Of a stretch of 64,000 nucleotides of DNA, positions 1 to 12,082 are shown one piece after another. Position 1 is the first letter of the stretch. Each line of letters begins with the position of its first letter. Origin of the DNA: Jacaranda mimosifolia (taxonomy: Eukaryota > Streptophyta > Magnoliopsida > Lamiales > Bignoniaceae); contig CM032121.1 of assembly GCA_018894105.1 (NCBI GenBank), positions 30,108,230 to 30,172,229 on the forward strand. The letters are read 5' to 3'. Below the pieces are notes generated by a model, which saw nothing but the letters and a program-made list of their open reading frames with translations, was not told where the DNA came from and made no database searches. The position numbers were made by a program, and so were the translations under genes.

Positions 1-127
1 ATTGATTAAATGATTAAGTTGGTTGTATTATAATATTTTATGAATTTGTTTGTATGTTGATATTTTTTTTATTTAATGAAAATGATATTTTTTTTATGAA
101 TTTGTTACAAAATGAATTTGTTATTTT

Positions 128-283
128 TTTATGATTATTATTATTACTACTACGTTATTATTATTACGATTATTATTATAATTACTATTATTATGATGAT
201 TATTATTATTACTATTATATTATTACGATTATTATTAATATCATTGTTATTATTATAATTATTATTATTACTATTTAATAAGA
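128..283. repeat. Imperfect ATT/TTA trinucleotide microsatellite
   Basis: The stretch is an interrupted run of ATT, TTA and related triplets with occasional ACG, ATC and ATG variants. It can be read as poly-Asn or poly-Ile in different frames, so open frames over it are artefacts of the repeat and not coding evidence. Confidence 0.85.
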
Positions 284-3075
284 GAGAGGAAACTAGAGAT
301 GGGCTGGGTTGGGAGGAGAGAGAAGTTGGGGATGGGGGGATGGCAGCGGAAACAAAATTAAATGGGTTTGTGGTTAATATGAGAGAAAAATAAGGGGTTT
401 TTTGGGTATTTACTATATAAAAAATGCAAAAAAAAAAAAGTGTGGTAAATTTGGAAATGTTCTCCCAGAACAAGTGGGAGAACGTTCCCAGACAAAGCCT
501 AGAACATCTAGATTGATTAATGGAGTGATGTGCTATAATACAAATAAAAAAATATTAGTAAAAAATATTGTAGATGTTACAAAAAAAAATGTTACATAAA
601 TTGAAAAGATAATTAAGATATTTAACTTGAAAAAGAACCAATTAATTTAATTTCTCTCTCTTTTATTTGTCAAAATGAACCGCCACTTATATACAAATCT
701 ATACGAGACACTGGATAATTAGGACCATAAAAGCCCCAAAGTTGTAATGGGGACAAGTCATTCTGAAATCCATGCATTTCAATATTGGTTAACTTTTTCC
801 TTGTTTTATATTTAAACTTTTCCAAAAATTCCCATTTTTCTTTTTTTCTACTCGTCTTAACTTTTACAGCAATGGTATCAAATCTTACTTTTACAACATG
901 ACAATATTTGTCTAGCTGAGCACTATATATCTGACGATGAATTTAATAATCGTTAGATGATGCTATTTATGAAAAATGATGATCATGTTTCATTTAATTA
1001 AAAAATTCTGTATGTAAATAGCAAGAAGTATTCTACATTGTAAAATCAAAAATTTTAAAATAATTATAATTCTACTTCTCTTTTTTCCTGATTGGTTGAC
1101 TTAATTTTTATAAGAACAAAAAGCCTACAACGTATCTCAAAATATTATCAATAAAATAATACCTAATAAAATTAACCCTCATTCATTTTAACTATAAGCG
1201 ACAAGACTTCACAACTTAAAATAGGAACTCCTCTCAACAACTATCAATATTGTATGTATTCTTGCACTTTGCGTGCTATTTTATATTGGATTTTGGGGGG
1301 GGGGGGAATAGATCATTGCTCATAATTCCTCAATACAGAAGTATAACTTGAGATGAATTTTATTGAAAAATTAACTGCATTACTCTTATGATATTATTCA
1401 ATGTATAATAATGCAGTATGTCACCTATCAAAAAAAAGTATAATGCAGTATGTCAAGACCTGTGCACTCTCTTTTTTTGTCTATGTCTGAACAAATGCAC
1501 TAACTTCTGACTTGGGATCAGCTATGTGTACATGTGAAAGCGACTGACACCTGCTCTACAAAAAAAAAAAAAAAAGAAGGGGGAGTGTTTGGTTATCTTT
1601 TCCAGAATAATATTATTTTGGAGAAACATAACCAAACGTATCCCCATTTTTCCTTTAAAATGCACATTTTCAATATATATATATATATATATATTATATT
1701 TTATTATTATTTTAATATTAAAAAAATCACTCAATTCTATTGTCACTCTAAAAAACCCAACGAAAGAACATTAATTTGACTGCTACAGTAAAAAAAATGT
1801 CTCCATCATAACATAAACAAACATATTTAAAAATAACTTTCATATTCTCCAATAATTCATAAACACATAATAAAATCAAATAAAAAATATAACCAAAGTA
1901 TTTTAAAATTGGTATAATTTTATATTATCCTTGGGTCTTTTCATATCCAACTGGGTCTATCAAGATATATTTGTTTAATAGTATTAATTGCCCAAGAAAG
2001 AATACTAACTAGGAACTACATATATGCATACTTATTACAATTGTTTTGCCATTGCTCCATAGTCCATACTTGTAACTTAGTCCACTTAAAATAATTGCTG
2101 CTTCTCGAAGTCAGACATGCTTCTTTCCAGCACTCATACATGCATCGTGTTATTATTTCACCTCCCATTCTTGGATTTCATCAATATAAACAAACAAAGA
2201 AAAATATAAATAAGTAAACAAATCATCCCATAACAATAGCACCTTGGCTTTTGTGGCTTTATGCTATGTATGTAACAGTTAACAACAAAAGAGAACTCCC
2301 ATGGTCTACACTCCCAAAATTGCAATTTTAGCAGTAAAAGAGAGTTACATGCATAGGGCCGTGTAATATATATCATGCACATATAAATTCTATATATGAT
2401 ACACTACTCATTATCAAGTTTTTCGCATAATTGAGGCAATTGACGTAACAGTTGAAATCAAAATTCAGCATAACTAACTATCTAAAAAGGCAAATTGAAG
2501 TTCAGAAAACATATATATGCACACATTGATATGTAATTCCATTTCTAAGGTTCAATGTAAAAAGTGAGAATTTACTTCAATATTATGATATGATCATAAT
2601 TTGGGTCAAAAGCCACTATTTCAATTGCTTCTGAATAAATAAAAATGAATAAAAAATAGGTATCTATAGGTATTCGCTTGAATAAATCAAAATGGAGGGA
2701 ATGGTATTTATAAGTATGGCTCTTATGACTTATAATCCTACATGCTGAAATACACTTGTTTAAAGTATTTGGAACTTTGAAGCCAGTTGTTTGAATGACT
2801 TATTGGATCTAGATTGTTCTAGTCCAAGTCTAAACTCTCTTTAGATCTCTATGTATATGTTGATCACCTGGAGATGCGTGCTATATATGGAAACGACGGT
2901 GGGGCTGCATTACATTGCAGTTGCACAATGCACAAACAGCAGAATACGAAATTAGGAAAGTATAGGCAACACAACAGGAACACATCGGCGCGCGGGGTAT
3001 GCCACTTTCTGAGCTTGATCAAGTCGATCGTTATCTTTCTGACAGAATTCATGTGCATTGTGGGGTTTTCTATTC

Positions 3076-3106
<31 letters not shown>

Positions 3107-3500
3107 CCCCGAAATCGGATGCAAAGTGATTTTTCCAGTAAGGCAGAAAGCCAATGACTTTCCAATCCGAAGGATCATAACTTAGATTATAATATAAACA
3201 GGTTCATGCACCTTTACTCTCTGCATAATCTGGCCGTCTCTGCAATTCTTTATATATAAATGAGAAATGAGACATGTCTTTTTCATTTATTGGAAACAAT
3301 TAAAAGATCTCCAAACTCCTACCCGACCCCGAATCCATCCAAAGAAGCTAAGCTAAAAGAAAATAATTACGTACAATTTAAAAAAATAAAAATTATGTAT
3401 TTATAACTGGACAGGTTTGGCCTTGTGATTGACCGACCATTCATGAATTTATGCATATATTTTATATGTATGAAATTCATATAATATCTTCAATTCTCCA
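284..3500. other. Intergenic, AT-rich spacer, no gene recognised
   Basis: I see no coding region with a recognisable domain here. Visible landmarks are a 12-base G run near 1295-1306, a poly-A run near 1560-1575, an AT dinucleotide run near 1671-1693 and a TTTTC-type pyrimidine repeat near 3072-3107. Open frames in this stretch are short and follow low-complexity sequence. The last few hundred bases probably hold distal promoter sequence of the bHLH gene that follows. Confidence 0.6.
1587..1637. repeat. Short inverted repeat (hairpin-forming)
   Basis: The left arm begins GTTTGGTTAT and the right arm ends ATAACCAAAC. The arms continue inward with a mostly complementary segment around 1600-1625. 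The sequence could be a solitary transposon terminus or a tiny MITE. The arm motif resembles PIF/Harbinger-type termini, but no element body was identified. Confidence 0.5.
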
Positions 3501-3521
3501 TCCCTACCGATAGCAACTTGT

Positions 3522-3574
3522 TATATAAACCCTTCACACTGACATTTCCACTCACTTCACTGGTCATATATAAA
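3522..3574 (+). promoter_or_regulatory. Two TATA boxes upstream of the HECATE-like gene
   Basis: TATATAAA occurs at 3522-3529 and again at 3567-3574, both in the sense orientation and 45 bp apart. They lie 107-160 bp upstream of the start codon at 3681, a normal distance for a plant core promoter with a leader of roughly 80-120 nt. Either box could set the transcription start; the closer one leaves a leader that is largely the GAA repeat. Confidence 0.6.
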
Positions 3575-3647
3575 CCCTGAGCATACATCTAAGGTCTCAC
3601 ACCCATATCACCACTTTTTCGGCTTCAGATTAAAATCCATTTGAAGC

Positions 3648-3677
3648 AGAAGAAGAAGAAGAAGAAGAAGAAGAAGA
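3648..3677 (+). repeat. GAA/AGA trinucleotide repeat in the 5' leader
   Basis: About ten AGA units run up to three bases before the start codon. The tract would lie in the 5' untranslated leader. Purine-rich leader microsatellites of this kind are common in plant regulatory genes and vary in length between individuals. Confidence 0.85.
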
Positions 3678-3680
3678 GAC

Positions 3681-4376
3681 ATGGATTTCAACCTCATGGA
3701 TTCATCTTTCCACAACAAAACCGAGACTGGGAGAATGATGATCCAGCTCGATAAATTTCCTCTAGTCCCCGACAGACACTACCAAGAAAGTTCTGAATCA
3801 TCAGGCCTGGAATTCTCCGGCGGAAGCCCCGTCAGTTTTGCACCTTTTCACCGTGCATATACCCTAACACCACCTAAATATTCCCCCCTGCCGTTCTGCG
3901 ACAACCTCAGCACTGTTCAAGAAACAAAACCCCCTGTCTTCGGACAAAGCATGGAAAACTGCAGTCTGATGATTTATGATTTTCCATGCACAAGTTTGTC
4001 TTTACAGAAAAGGGACTCGATGGACGTCATGAGAGAGATGATCTTCCGGATGGCAATGATGCAGCCGATCCAGATCGACCCGGAATCGGTGAAGCCGCCA
4101 AAGAGGAAGAACGTCAGGATTTCCAAGGACCCTCAGAGCGTGGCGGCGCGCCACCGCCGGGAGAGGATAAGCCAGCGGATTAGAATTCTCCAGAGAATGG
4201 TTCCGGGAGGTACGAAATTGGACACAGCTTCGATGTTGGATGAGGCGGTGCATTACTTGAAGTTCTTGAAGAAGCAAGTGCAATCATTGGAACAAGCCGC
4301 CGCTGCGAATGTTAATAGGCCAACAATGGGTGCTGGATTATTTCCAGTGGTGGGCTCTATGCAAATGCTAAGCTGA
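3681..4376 (+). CDS. HECATE-type basic helix-loop-helix transcription factor
   Basis: This 231-residue intronless reading frame encodes a nuclear bHLH protein of the group that contains HECATE1/2/3 and INDEHISCENT. In Arabidopsis these regulate carpel and transmitting-tract development, meristem timing and auxin/cytokinin responses, usually as heterodimers with SPATULA-type bHLH proteins. The diagnostic block is in the C-terminal half. A conserved [13 protein letters not shown] segment sits at residues 117-129, followed by [17 protein letters not shown] at about 137-153, basic region and helix 1 to about 172, loop VPGGTKLD, and helix 2 from about 181 to 204. As in HECATE proteins, the basic region has Gln and Ala ([11 protein letters not shown]) where typical E-box binders have His and Glu. 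The N-terminal 110 residues are Ser/Pro-rich and poorly conserved. The start follows directly on the GAA leader. HEC1/HEC2 resembles it best; the exact orthologue is not resolved. Confidence 0.93.
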   Translation: MDFNLMDSSFHNKTETGRMMIQLDKFPLVPDRHYQESSESSGLEFSGGSPVSFAPFHRAYTLTPPKYSPLPFCDNLSTVQETKPPVFGQSMENCSLMIYDFPCTSLSLQKRDSMDVMREMIFRMAMMQPIQIDPESVKPPKRKNVRISKDPQSVAARHRRERISQRIRILQRMVPGGTKLDTASMLDEAVHYLKFLKKQVQSLEQAAAANVNRPTMGAGLFPVVGSMQMLS

Positions 4377-4438
4377 GATCGATTGAAACTCGTTTCTATT
4401 TTCTAGCGCAATCTAGGCGGCGTGGTTGTCTCCAGCTT

Positions 4439-4444
4439 AATAAA
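4439..4444 (+). promoter_or_regulatory. Candidate poly(A) signal of the HECATE-like gene
   Basis: AATAAA lies 63 bases past the stop codon, followed by T-rich sequence. It is the first canonical polyadenylation hexamer downstream of the gene. Confidence 0.45.
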
Positions 4445-7185
4445 TTTCGTAGATTTATAATTTAGTTGACGAGTTGAGGTTATATATTAACCTCAAATTT
4501 TAATTAATTACTTGGTTCGATCGGCATTTGTTGCATACCATGTTCTTATGTAGTACCTACGACGCACACGGTGTTGACTATTTTGAGGTTTGTATCATTT
4601 TTTCTGTTTAACACACCGAACGCTGTTAATTTCTGTGAAGGCTATTCGGCAGAGAATTTATCATGGAATTTTTTTATACCATGCATGCGCGACTCTGATT
4701 GATGTCTACAATGGCAAAAATGATGATTTGGTCAAATATCTTTGCAAATTTATTTTCTTGGCGCGCTTGCGCTGCCCAATTAAATTTGGTTTTGCATCCA
4801 TCTTTCAATTATTAGCCAACTGAGAACACTTCCCCTGCCACTGATGAACTCGTTTAAAAATTAATTGCTTCTACAAAGCAAGTGATGCCATCAATTAAGG
4901 GCTTTATGAAAAATTAACCGGATTGTTGGTATTTTAGAATTAATGACTATTCTTACTTTCGTATTATATAGTCTAAAGCAAGAAAATGTGATTGTCTAGC
5001 TAGGCTTGCTTTCGATAAAATAAGGGGAAAATGAGTGAGAATTTCTTCCATATATATATATATATATATATATATATCATTGATAAAAAAATGTAAGTTG
5101 GTATTACATGCAGTAAAAAAAATATATAAATATTAGTCAAAAAATCATTGACAACTAAAATGTTGTCACTAATAGTATATATTAAATGATAATAATTTTT
5201 ACGATGTCATTAATTGATAATACTTTTAAATTACAATTATATTTATTTTAATTAACAGAATATACAATAAATTAATGAGTGCTTTAAGTTGTCAGTAAGA
5301 CAATTAGTCACACTATAGACAACATAGTGGTAATAAAAATGATAATTAATTACTGCAATTTATTATAAAATTTTTATTATCATTAAGTTATTGCTATAAA
5401 TATCTTATTAATTAGCAATAGTAACAATTTAAACATATTTTTTGTTAATATTCCACTTATAAAATTATTATTGTGATAAAATAAACTTTTTTTCATTTAA
5501 TATATATATATATATAATTAATAATAATTTTACATTATTATCAACTCTTTTGTCACTAATTATTGTTTCTCTTGTAATGATGCATTGCTACTTGCTAGTG
5601 TTGTTTTCAGCATATCTGTCACAAGGATGAGGAGCCATCCTCAACTGGCTACAAGTAGAAAGATACAAACAATTCTAAAATTTGGTAGTTAGTGGAGACC
5701 AAAATGGCATGGGACTGACAATATTAATCAGTTTTTGCCAATTCGATTTATTATTAGTGCATTCATGCCAATTTAATTACTTAAACCAGCGGTGAGACTA
5801 TTAGATTGATATCTCCTCCCTAAGCAATTATACATGCCAAAATTTATGTTGGATCCAACTTTATTTTTTCTGTTCTTCATATATATGACTAATACGGTAA
5901 TACCCGATACTACAAGAAAGCCAACACATTTAGTGACACTAATTTAATAATATTATAATATAATAATATAAAAATAATAATATGGTGATAGTCGTAAAAA
6001 AAAATAGCATTATAGTATAATAATTGATGATATTTGATTATTAAATACAAATAAAACTAACATTTGATTAGAAATATCGAGATAAATGCATTTTAAAAAT
6101 ATTTAACCAATGCCATTAATTTTTTTTTTTTTAAAAAAGCGATACTAATATATAATTATAGTATCATTTGAAGAAAAATGTTATAAAGTACTTAGTTGCA
6201 TTTTATAGTACAGTAACACACAAACGTATATTGTGATAGTTATAAAAAATGTTACTATAATAAAATATTTAATTGTATTTAATTATTAGATGACATAAAA
6301 TAGTAGTATTTGACTAAAAATGTTAACAAAAATACAATTTTAGGGCATTTAACTTGTCCCACAAATTTTTATTTCAAAACTTTTTAGAGCAAATTTCCTT
6401 TCCTAGGAGAGTACTAAAACCAAACCCTTGAAAGAACCCACAAAGTAGGTTGCCCCTTTCTCACAGTGTTTGGTTGGGAATCATGAATCTTTTATTCCAA
6501 CTTGTTGTATTTACACTATGTATATCTGATATTATTAATTAATTATTTTTATAAAGAATATTTAATACACATCATATATTCATTAAATGAAATAGGAGAT
6601 GGAATAGAGAATAGAATAGAGGATTTAAACATGTGAGAAATTAGACATTTTCTCACAATCGAATCCATTCTTATGGACAAAAAATATTTGAAGGCATTCT
6701 TATGAGGAAACTACCCACGAGCAATCACCACCTTAATTTTTCAAAAATACTCTTCATTTTGTATATAAAAATTTCAAATCAATATATCAATTCAATAATT
6801 TGAGTTTGCGACTAGCTTATTGATTGAAACATATTTTCATTTACATATATTGTTTGAGAGAATCTTCTCAAAGCACTTTTGAAAAGTATCTTCCAAAATG
6901 ATGATAGAAATGAATCCAAATGTGGCATTCTATACAATAGAAGAAAAGGAAATATCATCACCACCAATAAAGAGAGGCTTTGAGGGTATAAAAGGCCACA
7001 ATGCCCGGCCACCTAACCTAAATTTACTTGGAAGGTGGCCTCCCATTACAAGAATGTGCACTAACATATATATATATATATATATGTATAGATATGTACA
7101 ACCAATCATAAGACGCATGTGCATGATCAAAGAAACTTAAACACAGTTTCTCTTTTATCTAACCCAAAGTTGCTCCCTGATCGTG
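4445..7185. other. Intergenic between convergent genes, transposon-like debris
   Basis: No gene is recognised. A TA dinucleotide run lies near 5052-5078. From about 5090 to 6380 the sequence is very AT-rich and repeats short words such as GTCACTAAT and TGATAATA. Two CACTA-transposon-like termini are visible in outline, one reading TACTACAAGAAAGCC near 5908-5923 and one with the reverse form near 5565-5580. They are imperfect and I could not pair them into one element. A second TA run lies near 7065-7085, close to the 3' end of the phospholipase gene. Confidence 0.5.
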
Positions 7186-8439
7186 TTATGCTCTGTTTAA
7201 AACGCTTTTGGCTGTTGCTCTTATAGGGCAATTTGAGCTCACAAAATTGTCTACCAAATGGAGATACGTCTTCAGATCATGGCACGTGGCCAAGCCTCTG
7301 TTGCTCAGATGGGGGCAATCCCTGCTACTCAACCTCAGCTCTTTCCCTATCTCGGCATACACCCACTGCGTCTCCTCCACCCGCTTCCGCAGCCATTTCG
7401 ACACTTGTGTGCTGTCCTCTTCCAGGACAAATCCTGGAACCTTAGTAACTGGATCATCAGAATTCACGATCCTCAGTACTTTGGTTCCAGTACTTTCTAG
7501 CTGGCGTCGAAAGTTTCTGTTCCCAACTCTAGGCCCCCCGAATGAAACAACAGTCACTAGAGGTGCATTCTTGAATGTTGTGGTAATATCATAGGCAGTT
7601 AATGTAGCCAATGCTGCGCCGAGGCTGTGTCCCGTGACCGTAATGCTCAACGGCTCATCAGCATATTTTTGGAGAATTTTGCTAATCTCCCCTTGTATTG
7701 AACCTCGTAGGCTCGAGCACTTTCCTACGTTGGACGTATACAAGCTCAAAAATCCACTCTGCACCATGCAACCGCTGTTGTCGGATGACGTTGGCCAGTC
7801 AGTAGGCAGGCAAGTCAATGTGGCTCGTAGGTTCTCCAGCCACTCCATACATGTGGCAGTGCCTCGATAAGCGATCACCACATCGCGGCGGCCTAGTCTT
7901 GCTATTTCGTTCTTATCATTGCATACTGCGATATAACCAATCCAGCTAGACCGAATGGATGTCCAGCTCTGTATCTTGTGAGCCCAATTAGGCAGATGAA
8001 CCCCGCAGGTGGCATGCAGGCTCTTAGTCACTTTATACCCAGTTTTTGTGAGCCCACACTTGGACAGCATCAAGCTCTTTGGGTACAGACACGTGGCGTA
8101 TTCGGGGGACGAGGTGTCGAAATTGAAACAACGATAGGCTGCCTCAACAAACTGCCCGTACCGTAGAATCTCATCGCGTAGGCCGTCATCCAGAGGATCA
8201 AGCAGGCCTTCCCAATTCTTGATCCCTTGAAATTCCATCCACTTGTCGCGGAGTTTCACGGTGCATTGGCCAGAATCAGTAGTTTTTCCTTTCGAATTCC
8301 ATGAATTCTTAATCTTCAAACTCAAATGGTTTGGGCCAACTTTCTTTGAGCGTGAGGTGCTGGAGAATTGGTTTGAGCTCTGCAACATATAGCATGGTCT
8401 TACAATTTTAGTAGCAAGCTTCATAGTATTTGTTACCAT
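7186..8439 (-). CDS. DAD1-like class I phospholipase A1 (lipase class 3), plastid-targeted
   Basis: This 417-residue intronless frame encodes an alpha/beta-hydrolase of the plant PLA1-I family. These enzymes remove the sn-1 acyl chain from chloroplast glycerolipids, and some members start jasmonate synthesis. The nucleophile motif GHSLG is at residues 270-274 (Ser272). A YRGT oxyanion-type motif is at 191-194. The likely acid residue is Asp329 in SDDPVTKVPG, and the likely histidine is His387 or His394 in HDLKTYLHLVD. Family signatures WEGLLDPLD (76-84) and ILRYGQFVEAAY (91-102) are intact. The first 60 residues are Ser/Lys/Thr-rich with few acidic residues, fitting a chloroplast transit peptide. 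The ATG at 8439 is the first in frame and gives a normal family length. No lesion is seen. The subgroup (DAD1, DONGLE or alpha2-like) cannot be settled by eye. Confidence 0.93.
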   Translation of the reverse strand: MVTNTMKLATKIVRPCYMLQSSNQFSSTSRSKKVGPNHLSLKIKNSWNSKGKTTDSGQCTVKLRDKWMEFQGIKNWEGLLDPLDDGLRDEILRYGQFVEAAYRCFNFDTSSPEYATCLYPKSLMLSKCGLTKTGYKVTKSLHATCGVHLPNWAHKIQSWTSIRSSWIGYIAVCNDKNEIARLGRRDVVIAYRGTATCMEWLENLRATLTCLPTDWPTSSDNSGCMVQSGFLSLYTSNVGKCSSLRGSIQGEISKILQKYADEPLSITVTGHSLGAALATLTAYDITTTFKNAPLVTVVSFGGPRVGNRNFRRQLESTGTKVLRIVNSDDPVTKVPGFVLEEDSTQVSKWLRKRVEETQWVYAEIGKELRLSSRDCPHLSNRGLATCHDLKTYLHLVDNFVSSNCPIRATAKSVLNRA

Positions 8440-8504
8440 GCATTAATGCTGTGAAAATTTAAGCTGATCAGCATTTGAGGTTGTTTTTTCCCTGTGATAA
8501 GCTG

Positions 8505-8512
8505 AATTTATA
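8505..8512 (-). promoter_or_regulatory. TATA box of the phospholipase A1 gene
   Basis: The minus strand reads TATAAATT here, about 66-73 bp upstream of the start codon. A second AT-rich TATATA motif lies about 10 bp further upstream, near 8517-8523. The leader would be only about 40 nt. Confidence 0.5.
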
Positions 8513-11502
8513 CTAGTATATATGTGATCGTTTAGGAATTAGGACGTGAAGGAATGGAGAAAGGGAGGACGGTGCTTTGGCTGATAAGTTATATGGGATG
8601 GATTTGTGGGGACATCAAATTAACTACTCTTTAGATAGCAACTAATGAAGTGTATTTCCGGATTAGTTTGAATCTAAACCAGAATTTTCCTTTCTTTTAA
8701 ATTTTAACCAACGCACTTAATTTAAGCTTTCCATTCAATTTTCTGTACTAATAAATAGAGTAGTTGGTCCCCTAGAAACATTTGTTTTAACTTACATTCT
8801 CCACCTCATTACATATATATTAAATACAAATGATTTAAAATTAAATATTTATTTATAATATCTGATGGTATTTTTTCCCTAGAAAAAAATAAATAAAATT
8901 ACACCTTGCATAATTGCACCAATTAAATGAATTTATAAATTATTTTTATTTTGCTCATATCGGCACCAATAAAATGAATCTGAATTTTCATATTAATTTA
9001 ATTTAAAATAAAAAGATTTGAATTCATCGTTTGGTAAACTTATTATATCTATCAAAAGGCGAATAAGCCTTTTATCTCTCAACGATATTCTTCACATATT
9101 TGTAATTGAATGTATATCTTTTTTTTTCTTTCTATTAGAATGTTTTATCCTATTTTGATAACTTGAGATCTTCTTATTGTTTAATTTGTTATATGTCTAT
9201 CAGTATATTAAAGAATTAATAATTTGATTGGGGAAAGAAAAGAAAAGAAAAGAAACAAAACACGAAGGACACATGGAGCCATGTTGTATTGTCACCGTGC
9301 GCGTCCCACGAGAAGAGCCTTTTACATTCCTTCTTTCCTTCTTACGATATTTCATTTTTGTTTTTCCTTTTCCTTTATCTCTCCCCCTTCCGTACACCGA
9401 AGGCAAATTATTAGTAAATTCATGCAAAGATGATTAGACCTGATTTTTAATCAGGTAACTCAATAACTCAACAAATCTAACCTAATTTGATAAGTTTGAT
9501 CTAATGTACTATATATATATTTCATTTTTTATATTTAAAAATTCCAATCCATTTATTTTAAACTTACATTAAAATTCATATTTAAATTCATATTTTTAAC
9601 TAATTAATATCATTGATAATAAATACAATTAATCAGTATTCAAATTTATATTAAAATTAATCAATTAAGCACTATCAATATCAAACGACAAAGAACACAT
9701 GTCACTCATCGAGCAGCGTGATGGTGGTGTTGGGATGATTGTGGCAATAACAATGCCAGACTAGCACTGGTGGCTACAATCAAAGTTTGTTTAGAGAGTA
9801 TAGAGTCTTCTTTGATTGAGAAGTTCAATCCATTTGGATAACTGGATTTAGATTTGAGTACTGAGCTTTTATTTATATCAAGCAATTTTGGCACACTTGA
9901 TGCCTACGCTAAAATTTTAGAGTATTAAATAAATAGAGCATTCATTTATTTTCTTATATGTTACTATAATCTTTACTATTTTAATATATTTATTTAATTT
10001 TTATGATGAGTAAAAGAAAAAAATAAAATAGAAGGAAAAAGAAAAAAATAGTAAATAATTGGAGAAAAATATAAGAGAAGAGAAAAGAAAATTAATTTAG
10101 TAATTATAAAGTTTAAAAAGTAAAAAGGAAGACATTGTACGAAAATAAAAACATACCAAAAGAGACTAAGTGTTTTATATAGTATATATTATCCCAATTA
10201 TATTCAGGTGGGTCAGGTCGGGTTGGGTCGAGTCAGGTTGGTTTATCAGGTTATTGGATGACCTGCTTGTTGTTTTCAAGTTTAGTGGATTGATTCGAAA
10301 CCAATCCAACCTTATTTTTTTTCTTTGGGTCAATTTCAAGTCCGACCTAATTTGACCCAAATCCGAAAAAATAAAACCCAAACCTAACTTTTTTTGAGTG
10401 GGTCATGATCGGATTGTTGAGTTGGGTTGAATTTTGACCACCTTAGTTGGAAATATATTAGTTAATCATTAATAGTTAAGTTGCATAAAACTGTTAAAGA
10501 AAAATATTGATGGATATGGATAAATTAAGATTTTTTGAAACAGGAGGGTGAGAAAAATATTTTCGTTTTGAGTTGAAATTGATGAGATTAAGATCGAAAT
10601 AGTCCTTTTGAATGAGTTTGATTTGGAATAAGATTAGACCTTTAAATAAAAAATAAAAAAAAAGTTTGGGTATTTGAGGTTGGACTCGACGATTTCTCTA
10701 ATATTTAAATCGGACAAAACAATAAAATGACTATCTAAAATGAGATATTTATAACAAAACACTATGATATATACAAAAAAGCCACTCTTTATAGGAGTTA
10801 TATTATTTTTTTCATTTCATCCAAAAAAGTTTTATTATTATTTATGTTCAAAAATACTTTAGCTATGTCACTACATCATTTCTCCTTTATAATCTCTTCG
10901 TTCCTCTTTATGTTTTCCAATGCCACATTTGATATTAAATATTAGTTGAGATTGGGGGTTAATATTGCGCATAATCTTGTGTTTGATATATAATACATGT
11001 ATATGTATTTGAGTGTCTTTCTTATCTTAAATTAAGAGCCATAAATGATTGTAGATTAAGTCGAATTGGGATGGACCGACCCTATTCAACCCATATGCAA
11101 ATTAAGGCTTGAGTCATAAAGTATTTGGCCATATTGATTAAATATAGGGACATTTTTTTAATTCATTCCCATATGATATTTGATCGAAGAAGTCTGAAAT
11201 AATTCAAAAACTAAAATAAAAAGAATCAAAAGGCTCATAAGATATCGATGGTTATGCCTAGTTAAGGGATTTGTAGAAGTATTCATTTGCATGAGAATGG
11301 AGTCAAGATCCTTTTCGAAAATCAATAAATGTTAGGCTTCTACTCCTAGTTCATGCTTGCATAGAGTCAAAGATCAAGTTGTAAAAATGATTGCTTCGAC
11401 GCCTTTCTAGCTCTTAGTTTTGAGACTAATAGGATTTGGATTCACTTGAATTGAGGAGTTCATGTTGAGTAAGCTTAAGTTGATACTTGATAGGCTTAAA
11501 TT
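8513..11502. other. Intergenic, low-complexity and decayed repeat sequence
   Basis: No coding region is recognised. A GAAAA purine run lies near 9232-9255, and a short perfect stem (ACCTGATT, loop, AATCAGGT) at about 9438-9456. From about 10190 to 10450 the sequence is rich in GGGTTGGG/GGGTCAGG words and ends in a motif like the tail of hAT elements (reverse complement TAAGGTGGTCAAAATTC). It may be a hAT remnant but no matching left end was found. The last 5 bp, ATACC (11503-11507), are the target duplication of the next element. Confidence 0.5.
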
Positions 11503-11507
11503 ATACC

Positions 11508-12021
11508 TAATGGTAATTATTGCTATGGACACATTAAAAGACTATTCAACCCTTCATTAATAAAGAAAATACCACCACAGGACTGGATCCATGTCTTTTT
11601 ACGTAGGTCGGGTCATGACCCGGTTAGACCCAATCCGAACTGGACCCCGACCCGAATGCTGGACCATAGATCAACCCGTGATCCCACGCTTGGAATAGCG
11701 CCAGTTCAATCCGTACAGAAAGTACCAATCACTGACTATAAAGAGCACAGTTCCAGGTCACATCACGCATCTATCGATCATAAGCTATCTATATCCAGTT
11801 TCATCTTAATCTAGAGCTCGAACTTAATTAATCACCTTACTAATTTGGGCATCGGAGGGCCTTAGCAGAGGGCAATCTCAGCTAGCCTAACGTGTTCTCT
11901 TGTAATCAAATCAAAGGCCCAAAATTCACTTGTGTGGTTCCGGGTCGAGGTGGTGACTGCGATCAAAGGCACATTGGACATTTCGGATCGAGGTCTTAGC
12001 CGTGGAACTCAAGCCGCATCA
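11508..12021 (+). repeat. Element 1, 5' LTR
   Basis: The repeat matches 21044-21553 over its whole length and ends in CATCA. The 5' edge is set by the target duplication; the first few bases (TAATGG here, TTAATTATGG in the 3' copy) differ, so the exact start has an error of about 3 bp. A TATA box, TATAAAG, lies at 11737-11743 and is kept in the 3' LTR at 21270-21276, which would start the genomic RNA near 11765. Confidence 0.92.
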
Positions 12022-12041
12022 GTTGGCACCGTCTATGGGAA
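12022..12041 (+). other. Element 1 primer binding site
   Basis: Directly after the LTR, from 12024, the sequence reads TGGCACCGTCTATGGGA. It resembles the tRNA-Asp-type primer site TGGCGCCGTTGCCGGGGA used by Athila and Tat elements, with several mismatches. The position fits; the tRNA assignment is tentative. Confidence 0.6.
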
Positions 12042-12082
12042 CTCTGACTTGATTCATCTATAGTAAGAGTCAGCTGTGAGTA

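Noticed and set aside
150..473. Minus-strand open frame rich in Asn and Ile over the ATT microsatellite
   Set aside because: It is a translation of a trinucleotide repeat; no domain, no plausible start context, and the complexity is that of the repeat.
5565..5925. Pair of imperfect CACTA-like ends
   Set aside because: The two ends face away from each other rather than enclosing the sequence between them, and neither is a full match.
10190..10450. GGGTTGGG-rich segment with a hAT-like right end
   Set aside because: No matching left end or 8-bp duplication was found, so it is mentioned only as a possible remnant.
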